Source of the DNA: Cladorrhinum sp. PSN259 | Lineage: Eukaryota > Ascomycota > Sordariomycetes > Sordariales > Podosporaceae | NCBI GenBank assembly: GCA_033725935.1 | Contig: MU867072.1 | Coordinates: 575,323-639,322, forward strand | Length of the DNA stretch: 64,000 nt | Reading direction: 5' to 3' | In this document: positions 9,473-21,230 of the stretch, in pieces | Numbering within the stretch: the stretch's first letter is position 1 | Layout of the letters: every line of letters starts with the position of its first letter | Made by a program: the position numbers and the translations under genes | The notes under the pieces: generated by a model | Told to the model about the DNA's origin: nothing | Seen by the model: only the letters and a program-made list of their open reading frames with translations | Databases searched by the model: none

Positions 9473-12216
9473 ATGCCCCGCGACCCCTCCTCCGGTCCCG
9501 AGTACCGCGACCGCACAAATCGCTACTCCTCCCACGACGGAGATCGAGATCGAGATCGCAGTCGTCCTCCCCGCGCGCACCGTTCCCGCCATCGCTCGAC
9601 GGGAGGAGGTCAGGACCATGACCGAAACGCAGATACTACCGACGCCGAGCGGGAAGAGCGCAGGCGCAAACGTCGCAGTCGGGCTGATTCTTCCTCTGCT
9701 CCCTCTGCAAACAATCCGTTATCCGCTGCTGCGCTTGCGCAGCTGAATAAATCGAACCTAAAAGCCGGTGTAAAAGCGGGTCCAGTCAGGGAAGGGGAAC
9801 GAACTCCTAGGGATAGGACGCGGGAGCGGGAGAGGACGAGGGAAAGGGGGGTAGGAGGAGGAAGAGGAGCAGGTGGCGGAGAAAGGGAAAGGACTAGAGA
9901 ACGTGGTGGCACGGGAGAAAGAGATCGTACGAGGGAACGAGAACGCGCTGCGAGGGACAGTGATAGAGAGAGGGAAAATGGACGGCGCGAGAGGACTAGG
10001 GAAAGGAGCCGTACTGCGGCGGGAGCGGGGATAGCGGCGGCGGGGCTGGCAGCGGCAGCGGCAGCGGCAGCGGGGTACGAAAGTGATCGGAAGAGGGCGA
10101 GGGAGCGCACCAGTCATAATGCTGCCAGGGGTGGGTATGAAGTTATTGATGTTGAGCCTGATGAAGCGCTGGATTCGCCACCTATTAGGAAGAAGACGAG
10201 GGGAAGAGAAGAGGAGAGACGGAGGGAAAGGGATAGGGATAGGGGACGGGTGGTCAGTGGCGCGATGATGGAGGAAGGGAGAGTTACGAATCGGGGCGGG
10301 TGGAAGTTGAGAGGGGGCTTTGCTGGTTTGGGCGGGTATGGTGGGCAAGCGCCGACGGAGAGCGAAGAGAGTATGTTGGGACGAATGAGAGGAGGAAGGA
10401 AGGTGGTGCAAGAGGAGGAGTTGTGGAATGGAAAGCCTGCGCCTTGGTATAAGAAGAGGAAGAATTTATGTGAGTGCAGCTTCAGTCAGCAAATAAAGGA
10501 GAGAGAAAATACTGACGGGGGGCAGGTATATTGATTTGGGTTTCTGTGGTGGTGTTGATAATCATCATCATCGTTGCGGCCGTTGTGGTCCCCAATTCGA
10601 AAAAAAAGGGCGGCGATGACAAGGGTAAAGGGAGCAGCAGTGCGGGAAGCGGTGGCGGAAAGGGGTTGGCTGGTATTGCACCAGGCAGTATTCCCGCGGG
10701 TGCACCCTCATGGTTGAATCCGTTTGTGTGGGCCAACACGGATGACTTCAACTTGACTTATACGGACGAAACGGTGGGCGACCTGCCAATTATGGGACTG
10801 TATACCGACTGGGACGATTCTGCAAAGGCAAACAGTAGAGTTCCAGCGCTGAAGGATCCTTGGGGCGACTACTCGAAACGGCCGGCAAGGGGCGTGAATG
10901 TGGGTGGATGGTTATCTCTCGAGCCTTTCATCACGCCCTCGCTGTTCAATTACGCCGGAACGTTGGAGATAGTGGACGAGTACACGCTCTGCAAGTATCT
11001 TTCCGCGCGCTGCGAACAGGTCCTGGAGAAACACTACGCCACATTCGTAACTGAAAACACTTTTAAAGAGATTGCAGACGCAGGACTGGACCACGTCCGG
11101 ATCCCATTCTCTTACTGGGCTGTTCAGGTCTACGACGGAGACCCATATGTATTCCGCACCTCGTGGCGGTATCTTCTTCGCGCGATCGAATGGTGCCGCA
11201 AGTACGGTCTGCGAGTGAACCTTGACGTACACGGTCTTCCTGGCAGTCAGAACGGATGGAATCATTCAGGTCGTCTCGGCGCCATCGGCTGGCTCAACGG
11301 CACAGACGGAAACACCAATGCTCAACGTGCGTTGGATCTGCATGACAAGTTATCCAAGTTCTTCGCTCAGCCACGCTACAAGAACATCATCTCGCATTAT
11401 GGACTTGCCAACGAGCCAAAGATGACGGTCCTTTCGGTCCCGGCTGTCTTGCAGTGGACCACCGATGCTTACAACCTTGTACGCAAGAACGGAGTCAAAG
11501 ACGCCATGATTGTCTTTGGCGATGGGTTCAGGGGTCTAGAAAATTGGCAAGGAGAACTTCAAGGCCTCAGCAACGCTGTATTGGACGTACACCAGTACGT
11601 CATTTTCAACGAGGCACTAATCACCTACAATCATTCGCAAAAAGTCAAGTTCGCCTGCGAAGGATGGACGAAGCAGACGCTGGAAAGCATGGACCGTAGC
11701 ACGGGGTATGGACCTACCATTGTTGCCGAGTGGTCTCAAGCCGATACCGACTGCGCGAAGCATCTGACGAATGTCGGCTGGGGTAATCGGTGGACGGGCA
11801 CATACCGAACGGGAAATCCAGCAGGCATAGGGGATGTCACCGAGCCGATGTGTCCGACGCAGGATAAGAGGTGCAGCTGTGACGAAGCCAACGCCGATCC
11901 GAGCAGGTGGAGCTCGTCTTATAAGAAGTTTCTGAAGATGTTTGCGGAGGCGCAGATGTCAAGCTTTGAGAAGGGGTGGGGATGGTTTTACTGGGTTTGG
12001 GATACAGAGAGCGCGTAAGTCATCACTTTTCCATTTTGCCCACGGACTATATATACGAGCGAAGGCAAGTTTGCTGACATTTACTGGGATAGACCACAAT
12101 GGAGTTACAAAAAGGGCCTGGCGGCTGGCGTGTTGCCTGCAAAGGCTTACGAGCGGGAGTTTAACTGCAAGATATCGGATATCCCGAGCTTTTCGGACTT
12201 GCCAGAGTATTACTAA
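9473..12216 (+). CDS. exgD: Glucan 1,3-beta-glucosidase D (GH5 exo-beta-1,3-glucanase), type II membrane protein
   Basis: Exons 9473-10469, 10526-12014 and 12093-12216 give 869 residues. Residues 1-332 are a strongly charged, low-complexity cytosolic region rich in Arg, Asp and Glu (DRDRDR, RERERTRERG). One transmembrane helix follows (about 333-355, ILIWVSVVVLIIIIIVAAVVV). The extracellular glycoside hydrolase family 5 domain shows RGVNVGGWLSLEPFITPSLF, DHVRIPFSYWAV and DVHGLPGSQNGWNHSGR, the acid/base Glu629 in LANEPKM and the nucleophile Glu734 in IVAEWSQADTDC. The protein ends CKISDIPSFSDLPEYY, like Aspergillus ExgD. It is expected to trim cell-wall beta-1,3-glucan from the plasma membrane. 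The transmembrane helix is encoded right after intron 1, which rules out treating the two open frames as separate genes. Confidence 0.95.
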
Positions 12217-14366
12217 GGCGAGACTATGGTATGTTGTAACGGGGATGGTTGTGCATACATATCATTGGGGTTGGTTTTGAATATGGTGTTGTTGGTGCGA
12301 CTTTGTCTATTTTTTTTTCTGCGACGGAGTTGGGGAGTATTTTGAAGCATTTAGGGGGGTAACACGACCATATACATATGCATCGGCAAATTCATAGAGG
12401 TACATGTACACGACAGCATCTGTCGTATGACTTGGGATGATGAGAAACTCTCCGACTTGAAAAGAAAAAAAGGCGGAGGAGGACGAAGTTGTTTTTATTT
12501 TGTTTGTATTTAGAGAAATGATTTTTTGCATGTATATACAAATCTGGAACAGCATATATTGAATATACACATTACTCAAGATAGATGGTTTTATAAAAAC
12601 GGCGTTCTCCGAAAGTCCAAGATATTTTTATGTAGCTGCCGGTACTTATCCCGGATCAAATGCCGGGGCTTTCATCTACACTACATCAAACGGGAGATTC
12701 GCTCCGAACCTCGGGAGTTGCGAGCCAAGGGGGGGGGCAAATACCGAACCATGCCGGCCTAATTATTTCGTATTCTGAATATGTATACGTTATAGGTACC
12801 GTACAACTCTTCGAATAACTTGAAGTCGGGGATAACTCGGTTCTGGCGCTAACATTATCTCCGAGTTTTCGTTTTCAACTCTGTTCGTATAAAGTCATGC
12901 ATAGTAAGAAAAGGGCGGGCGGGCGGTAGCTCGCGTTTATCTCGCTGTTTGTAAACCCATAAATAGTCTTTGTAAAGTTGCAGTAGGTAGTAGTAGATAA
13001 CTCGCTGCTGATTGATCTACCAACCCCGAAAAAAAACCCAGACATGGGCTATTAGTGATGGTCAAGGGTTGGTTGGGGGCTGTGTTGCCTGTCGTGCATG
13101 TCGTTTGCATCTGTCATCATCTCTTTCTCATCCATCCCTTGTCCATGAGAAGAAGGAAAGGAACCCCCCTTCCCCCGCTTTTTTTTTCCCGCAACAACCC
13201 ACAAAAATGCACGTGTCATTGGCCATTTGCTGGCCCCTGGGGGCTGGTTCCTGGGAGGGGGGATGTAGTTGCCCTCGTGATCCAATGGGATTAGTGTTGG
13301 TAGTGTGGGCGGGTAACAGGTCCATTGAAAGGGAAAAGCATTTTCCTCGCGACGGCTTCTCGATGATGACATTTCCATCCTCCCCTGGCTTTTCGTTGCT
13401 TGCTTTGTCACCGCCACCACCACGGTTTCCACGTTTCGTAACGGTTAGTGTAGTTTACACTAATTTTATCCCCGAGGGAGTGACGGGAGAGAATCACTTC
13501 CATTATCATGGACTGATAATAATTTACCGAAAGGAATTTACCGAACACCTGTGACATCAGAACAAAGCTTTCCCTCTCTCGTTTGACAAAAGAAAAGACG
13601 GGAGGAGGGAGGTGTCAAGCAGGGCTAATTACCCTGAAGCTTTTTGCCATCGACTTGTATGTAGTGTATATCCAACGGGAATAATGAATTCGGTGTCAAA
13701 GCTACTTGTAATCGGCCGTAGCAAGGTCCCATATTTTCAAGTCCCTTTCTGTAAAAAAAAAAAACATGACGCTTGGTCCTCAATGTTACAATGAAGTTGG
13801 ATCCTTCTCCCACACCACCATCACCTATTCAGTGTTAGACTGAAAAAAAGCATCCATTGCTCACTCAGAACAACATCGGCAGTCGGCATCATCCACTGCA
13901 GAACGAAGAGGAGCAGGGGGAAAGAGGGACACTTTCCTTATTTGGAAGAACTTCTCCAAACAAGATGGGTTAAGAAGGCAGTAACCTCCCACACCATTTG
14001 GGAATGTTTTCTTTCTTGGCTTTCCATTACTTAAAGTACCTTGAATATATTTTGTTTTTTGTTCCCAAGAAGTAAGGGGAATGATTATTGATCGTCAGTA
14101 ACACCGATATCATCCACACCATTCTCGGACCGTCCGAATGAGAAGTTGAGAAAAAGAAGACTTCGCCAAAATACATCACGTCATTCATGTCAAAGCCCTC
14201 AGTTCCCAATTCGCACATAAGGAACTCGCCAATTTGATACCCCCAGTCCGTTAGGCAGTATCACATACACCGAAAGTAAAAATATAAGGTGATATAAAAG
14301 TGAGAACGAATATCGGCGCCGGCAGAAAAGAGGAGCTACCACACAGTCAACAAGAAAGAACGAAAC
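12217..14366. other. 2.1 kb intergenic region upstream of the transporter
   Basis: It contains the exgD 3' flank and the transporter promoter. The sequence is AT-rich near 12.3-12.6 kb and pyrimidine-rich near 13.1-13.4 kb. Overlapping open frames at 13012-13554 on both strands lack domains and show strand-symmetric low complexity. I found no tRNA, snoRNA or repeat that I could support. Confidence 0.5.
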
Positions 14367-17093
14367 ATGAACGAAAAGGACCTCGAGAAGGGGGTATCCA
14401 ACCCTCCGCCAGACCACCCCCACGATAAAGAGTCAACAAGATCTAGCTCTGCAACCTCTCAAATATCAGTGACCGAAGACTCGGTCAAGGGTGGCAAGTT
14501 CGAGCCTATACGTCCTTCAACGGCAGCGTCAGCACTCCACAACAGATCAAGCTGCAACACACTGCACCGGGAGCGTTCCAACAATGGATACGGCGTCGAC
14601 AACCTCGTCGACTCCGACTTAGAACCGGATGTCACCCCGGGCCCGATAACCTCCCGCGACGGTGACACTGCTGAGATCGACCCTTATGAAGTAGCCTGGG
14701 TCAACGGCGACCTTGATCCTCTCAACCCACGGTCCCTCCCTTCATGGAGGAAGTGGCTCATCATCATCATCACCTCCATCGGGTCCTTTTGCGTGTATGT
14801 CTCCTGATACTCACCTCCCTGCCCACTCTTATCCTCATGTCCCATGCTTCACCCACACCTTCACCTACCGATCCTCACTGGTGACGCCCTTTCTCATCAC
14901 TCCTAGCAGATACTAACCAACACACTTCTAGAACCCACGGCTCAGCAATTTATACGGCCTCCTACGGTCCCATGATCCCAGAATTTCACACAACTCGCCT
15001 AGTAGCAACCCTAGCCCTGTCCTCCTACGTCCTCGGTATAGCTTTGGGGCCGTTTTGGTCACCGCTAGCAGAGTTCTACGGCCGGAGACCAATCTACATT
15101 GCTTCTTTCGTCGCCTTCATCATTTTCGTCATTCCTTCCGCGCTCGCCAAAAACATCCAGACGATGATCGTCGTTCGGTTTTTTCAGGGCTTGGCCGGCT
15201 CAGCTTTCTTGAGCGTATCTGGAGGAACTGTAAGTGACCTGTTCACCAGAGACAACATGTTGATGCCCATGGCTGTGTTTTCGCTGTCTCCATTCATCGG
15301 GCCCAGTACTGGACCATTGATTGGTGGATTGTTTGTTATGTACAGCGGTGATTGGAGGTGGATGCATTGGTATTTGATGGCGTTGGGAGGGGCGACGTTG
15401 TTGGGACTTGCCGTTGGGGTGCCCGAGACCTATCGTAAGTTTCTCTGCGAGGACTATAGGAGATTAAATGGCGAAACTAGTTGGCTAACGGATGAGAAAC
15501 AGATCCGGTGTTGTTGGCAAGAAAGGCAAAGAAACTTAGGAAGGAAACGGGCGATGAACGATATTACGCACCGATTGAGCGGTCGACGAGATCGATTCCT
15601 GTGACGGTTGGACTGTCCCTGTTGAGGCCCTTCCAGATTCTGCTTCATGAGCCAATGGCTGTGATTCTGAACGTGTACACGGCTGTGCTGCTTGGATTGC
15701 TGTACCTGTTCTTTGGAGCCTTCCCACTGATCTTCAGGACGAACCACGGATTCAACCTCTGGCAGGTTGGGCTGACCTTCACGGGCCTTTTGGTATCAAT
15801 GGTCCTGGCGTGCGCACTCACTCCAGTCTGGGACCGTGTGAGGCACTGGTTGAGGGAGAAGCGACTGAGAGAAACCGGGGAACTGAGGGACGAGCCTGAG
15901 GACCAATTGCCCCAGGTCATTTTCGGTGCTCCGCTGATCACTGGAGGTCTGTTCTGGTTTGGGTTCACGAGCACCCCGGATATACACTGGATTGTGCCGC
16001 TTGTTGGCTCGGCTGTGTTTGGACTTGGGTAAGTCGCTGTCCTCTCCACATTCTTGAAGATCTCTGCATGTGTTTGTTTCTGTTTCTGTGGGGTTGCGAA
16101 GAGGGAAGGGGAGGGTTGAACCAAGATCTGTGTGGATGTACGATCCTCACCCGTATCACGGTAGACGGGCATGATCTGCGGGTGCGGGGACCAAAAGGGG
16201 GAGGAGGTCAAGAATGCGGCGAATTGACCCCGGATCGCGGCACCGGAAGGGGACCTTATCCGGCCGGTAGTCCGACCTCCCTCTGCTGGTCTCCCAACCG
16301 AGGAGCGCATGAACAGCAAGGCGCGGCTGTCCTCGAGGGCAGAACGCCTGACGATAGACGCGTCGTTTCTGCATCTTTACGCAAGCTCCCAGGGGCCCTA
16401 CCACCCCCCCTTCCTTTACTAATTGCTTTGTCAGAGTCATATGAGCAGTTGCCCCGACTGGCTATCTTGTGATCTCGCAAATCCGGCTCATGCAAGACTC
16501 ATGCAGCTAACCGGTTGTCTCGCAGCATGTCGTTCGCTTTCACAGGCGTCTTTACTTTCCTGGTGAGTGTTGCCCCAGACGTCCCAGCAAGGAGAAAAAG
16601 AGAAACAACCAGGCTTGTCTGAGGATACACAGGCAGGCTTGGCTTGTGGCGCCCCAGGCCCATCACCGAGCAAATGTATTGGACAGAGTCCGAAGAATGA
16701 TGCTGATACGAGTTGGTGGCTTGTTTGTGTAGGTGGCCGCCTATCCGCGATATGCAGCGAGCGCCCTGGCGTCCAATGCCTTGGTACGATGCTCATTTGC
16801 AGGTAAGTCTTGTCTCTGAATCTGCGGCTGCCACGACGTGTCGTTGCGTGCTCAGCTGGATTGGCCTGGATATTATCCGTGGCGTCCGTTGCTTCGTGGC
16901 CTGACCATTATGGCTAACTTTGGACACAGCCGCCTTCCCACTCTTTGGGTATCAGATGTATGAGGAGCTTGGCTTCCAATGGGCGACGGGCTTGTTGGCA
17001 TTCATAACCCTGGCTCTCTTGCCGTTCCCCTACATCTTCTTCCGCTACGGCAAGAAGATACGAGCCAGGAGTAGATTCGCAACAACTTCCTGA
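14367..17093 (+). CDS. MFS drug:H+ antiporter-1 family multidrug transporter
   Basis: Six exons (14367-14794, 14932-15434, 15503-16028, 16526-16562, 16733-16802, 16930-17093) give 575 residues. A hydrophilic N-terminus of about 135 residues is followed by twelve predicted transmembrane helices. Motif A reads GPFWSPLAEFYGRRPIYIAS, and the antiporter motif C region reads SPFIGPSTGPLIGG. The pattern, with PEDP-like linker and YAASALASNALVRCSFAAAFPLFGYQMYEELG near the end, matches fungal DHA1 transporters of the Flr1/Tpo type. Substrates cannot be told from sequence. Intron 3 (16029-16525) is 497 nt, far above the others in the window, yet the protein alignment is continuous across it. The 37-nt exon 4 encodes helix residues MSFAFTGVFTFL. 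Confidence 0.93.
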
Positions 17094-20000
17094 GTGTGGA
17101 TAGATTGTGTGGGGTTATATTGGGGCATTTGTTAATGCATGGGAACTCCCGCTTGAAACAACCTGGTCTATCATGCCATTGGGGGTTGATTCAAGTTGCA
17201 GATGAGCACATCCATGATCTACCGTGGGGGAATTGGCATCGATCTGCAGCAGGGTATCAAAGCAAGGTCGACCCCTGGACTTGAAGCCAAAAGTCAACAA
17301 CGCAGCCTAGCCGAGGAGATACAAGAAGTGACTTCACACCATCAGAGCATTTCTGCGAAGACGCCGTATGGCTCACCAGAGCCAAGAAACAAACATCAAG
17401 TTATATGCTATGAATATTGGCGGTTGTGCGGAACAAGACATTGTGGGTGGAGATGCAGCTGTTCAAAGCCAGGCATCTAATATCCCTCGCGACTTGCGTG
17501 GTGTTCAGGGATAGGGGCGGGAGAATTATGTTGTGCATCTACGTAGTAGTAAATGAGAAACTGCGTGGCATGGCGCGTTCTTGCAAGCCACACGGCTGGG
17601 GCCAGACCGCTTCTGCTAAAGCACAGAATGCATTGCATCCAGAGATCTAAGGTCACATTGGTGCCCAACTGATCAGGGGAATGACTTGTCTTTTGTCCCT
17701 GCCGATGACTGACGGACCGGGGAAATGGGGCTTTGAGATCGGGAATCGATCTCTCCTCTCGATAGCGAAGCGGCATCCTCGACAGCGGCGGCCAGGGCAG
17801 AGATGTGATTGAGATCAAGCCGGGCACTTTGGTCGGATCCTCCGGTTGCCATGCTGGTTTTGGAAGGCCAGCACACCGGCGTCTCAGCCAGCCAGCCCAG
17901 AAAGTCGATAGCAAACGGAGAATTGAACCAAAGAGGGAGGATCGATACCTAATCCATCAGCACATCATCAAACCGCGCAGGCAGGGGTTCCTATTCCTTG
18001 TTTCGGCCCCAATGGTGATGATGCAGGGCTTTTGATAGATTGTCATTGGCGTTAGAGGGCTGCAGCGATAGCCCAGCAAGGATCTGTTGTCCTGCTTCTG
18101 CGTTGCCCGTATATGCTTGTTTGCTTGTGTGCCCACGGCAGCTGATGGTGTTGATAGGCAAAGTCTAGACGCTGTTAGAAAGTTGGCGATGTATGCTGCG
18201 GGAGGTGACCAATCCGCGACCCCGTTCGAGCTCTTGGCGCTGTGAACACTTTGGGTATGTCTAAAATCTCAGTCTTGGATTGGAGGATGCTTCCACACCG
18301 GCATCGATCTGATACATGGAGGCTGCATCGAAAGGGCTTCGGTGAGTCGAGGAGGAGCAATAAAGGCAGGCCTAGGTGGACTGCGGATAACGGGATATTG
18401 TGTTGTCTGAAGAAAATTAAACTAGGAGCAAAAAAGAAGCAATTTTTAAGGCCATCTCCGGTGACGCGATGCGCGACAGCCGCTGTCAGGGTCGTGGCTC
18501 TTCTTGTCCTCTCTGTTGGCGAGACAAGGATACAAGACACTAGATCAGACAAGGCACGGGGGCCGGGACGGGACGTACGGCACAGAAAGGAGCCCAGGAA
18601 AAAAAAGATGATGGTCTCGGTCGAGTATCGATAATCTGCAATTTCTTCGCTGTCAATGGTGTCAAGACAAGCCATCTTCAAATTTGAGATTCCGAGGCGT
18701 CAGAGGCTGGCGGCAGGCTTCATCATGATGGTGATATTACCGCGAATGACGAGTCGCGGTGATCGACTGAGTTTGGAGAGCCATATGGTAGATTGAAATG
18801 GTGAAGATTGTGATGTGAGTGTCTCTCCGTCCCGCCCCCCATCCACGCACGTCCATATTCATCCCCACCTTCTTCATCTTGAATGTACCCCCGCGGCCAT
18901 GCCGGCCCCCATACCCTGCCGCTCCCGTTGACTGCGTGGTGTTTTTGCCTGCTAGTGTCTTGGTAAATTGTTGATGGTGTCCATCCCGTGCCGGGGTAAG
19001 CTCGATCAGATCCGCGATATTAGTTCCCGTCGATGATTATTAGCTTCTGAAGTTGATATCTTTAAAATGTTTTGGACGTTGTTTTCGGGTGCTGAGTGTA
19101 ACCTAAGCAAAACCCCAATGATCGTCGTTGGCGTCCACTGACCAGTGGATTAATTGGAGACTTGCAGTTGACTGGTTGGAGACAATCCAACTCGATTGGA
19201 GACGGGAGAACCACGTGCTAGCGCCGCGCTTCCGTCGGGTATGCGTATGCTAGAGGGGTTCCCAGTACCTGGTTCTGGCGGGGCATCCCAGACCAATTGG
19301 TCGACAGTTCAGATGCTGTCAGGTACACGGTACCCACTGCCAATCTTCCCAGAACCGAAAGCCAGTTGAAAAAATCAAATCGAATTTGCACAATGCAACC
19401 TCTTGGACATTGACGGCCCTCGAAGTTCCCATCGTCCGAGTCATCCTTCTCCGAACGGAGGAATAAACTTACTATCGAATCGATTTCGTGCAATAATAAT
19501 ATCATAATCCAATAGTCTCTCGTACACACAATTAGCCAATCATGACACATGGAGTGAAATCGATCCCAGAGAGTCCGGAGAAAGAGTCGTTTTGGTCGTT
19601 TTTCTGTGACATTCCCATTGTCCCGTCTCCACTATTGACCGCCTAGATGCCCAGGATGCCCAGGATGCCCAGAATTCAGTGCTAACGGACGGTTGGGGAC
19701 GGCAATGGAGCAAGGGTGGGTGTTCACCCCACTTTCCCGCATGGCGCCTTTGAAAGCTCCGAGGCTCTGGCGGCCTTCAGTTTATCGCAACTAGCTTCCA
19801 CCGACCTGCCACAAATGTCAAGTACCATTGCCAACTGGAATTGCACCTCCGTTCTCAAGAACTTGTGAATTTGTGATCTCGGCCGCATCGCGCACGACCG
19901 GTACGGCACCTGGCACTCAATTGCGCCCATCGACCGCCACATTTCCACATTGGAACCACATCCCGCGCTCTTGGATGTTTCCATCAATCGATCAGCAACC

Positions 20001-21230
20001 ACCCTACGAGTTGTGACTCGACCACACCGGCCCCGCAACGAGCACAACGTGCAGGACACCCAACAATAGCAAATCGAATGCGATCGCCACGAGCTGGGAC
20101 ATTCTTTTCTGAAAAGACTGCTGTCTCTGTTTCCCTCATATGACCTGGGCAAAAGAGTCGTGTACCGTGTGTGGTTACCGTGCTTGTTCAGGGCTGGAAT
20201 TCGAACCGCAAGTGCTGAAAGCCCCTCCCCCCCCTCGACACATCCTGCGGTCCATTGGGAGGTGCCCTTCAGATTTCCAAATCCAGGTCCAGGCCAATTC
20301 CCAGGCTGCACCGAGGCCCACAGTACAAGCATAAGTTACGGATACTTGCAGCTGAATGCCTTCCTATCACTGCTGTACAACACGCACGACCCAGCGCTCG
20401 AGGCTACCCCGGACCGTGAACAGTGCTCTATCCGCTCCCTCGTGATCTGAGCTTAACTGCTACGGTGCGGCACTGTTACGAGACCGTCAACGTCGTCGTC
20501 AACAACGACGACGATACCAAGCTACCTGTCTCTCTGTCTCTTGGCCAGCCGTCACACAAGGAGAGCGCCTCAGCCAGCACTCCAGGAGCAACTGGTAAAT
20601 ACGAGCCAGCCCACCGGTCGTTGTGTATCAGACTTCGTCAGCTGGCGCGGGCCCCCTTTTTGCTTTTTCTCTCGGGAGGGTGATCAACATCCATATTGCG
20701 GGAGGCCACAGGGTCCCCAAGCGTTAGGCTCAGAGTTTGGGGTATCTAACAAGTTCAGAGGCTCAGAGGGCTCTGTTGATGCCACACATCCGGTCTTGCA
20801 GAAAGTGCTCGACTGCCGCCCTCATTGCCGCTCGCCGCGCTTTAATTAAAACAACAGACCGGGGTTTGCCACCCAGGACGGGACCGCCAAGGGGGAAAGA
20901 CGTTCTGCACATACGGTACATACTTCTTGTACCGACGTCCTTGCCTGCCTCCACACTCCCACACCCACGTCCACACTCGTCCCCAGCTAGTTAGACATCA
21001 TCCTGGTACCAGGGCCGCCGTGTAGCGCCAATCACTTCTCAAGGTAGTGGCACCTACAGTGGGAGCTGCAGGGTGGCTTCGGACACACGCTCGTCCCCCC
21101 TCACTGACCCCCATCGCGGATTTATTCCCCGGTATTGTTGCGAACCGTGGTCTGGCATTGGCTGGGGTCTTGCATTGCCGTCTCGTCTTCACACTTGACC
21201 CGGACGTGTATAAATTACAGGTAGAGTACG
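17094..21230. other. 4.1 kb intergenic region upstream of acuK
   Basis: This is one of the longest stretches without a recognisable gene. Open frames at 17477-17914, 18175-18681, 19218-19550 and 19724-20332 (all minus) have no domain, no consistent codon pattern and no homologue that I recognise. It probably holds the 3' flank of the transporter and a long regulatory or leader region for the AcuK-like factor. A 3 x 9-bp tandem repeat lies at 19646-19672. Confidence 0.45.
19646..19672. repeat. Three tandem GATGCCCAG units
   Basis: GATGCCCAG occurs three times without interruption or mismatch (19646-19654, 19655-19663, 19664-19672), about 1.56 kb upstream of the AcuK start codon. It may be a minisatellite or a clustered protein-binding site. 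Confidence 0.9.

Noticed and set aside
9395..10411. Long minus-strand open frames opposite exgD exon 1
   Set aside because: They mirror the repetitive Arg/Glu codons of the exgD N-terminal region; shadow frames.
13012..13554. 180-codon open frame on the plus strand
   Set aside because: Overlaps a long opposite-strand frame, is made of low-complexity pyrimidine-rich sequence, and has no recognisable motif.
20190..20215. GGTTCGAATTCC-like T-arm sequence (minus strand)
   Set aside because: No acceptor, D or anticodon arms could be folded around it, so it is not a tRNA.
19724..20332. 202-codon open frame on the minus strand
   Set aside because: No domain or family resemblance, amino-acid usage looks random, and other frames are also open across the stretch.
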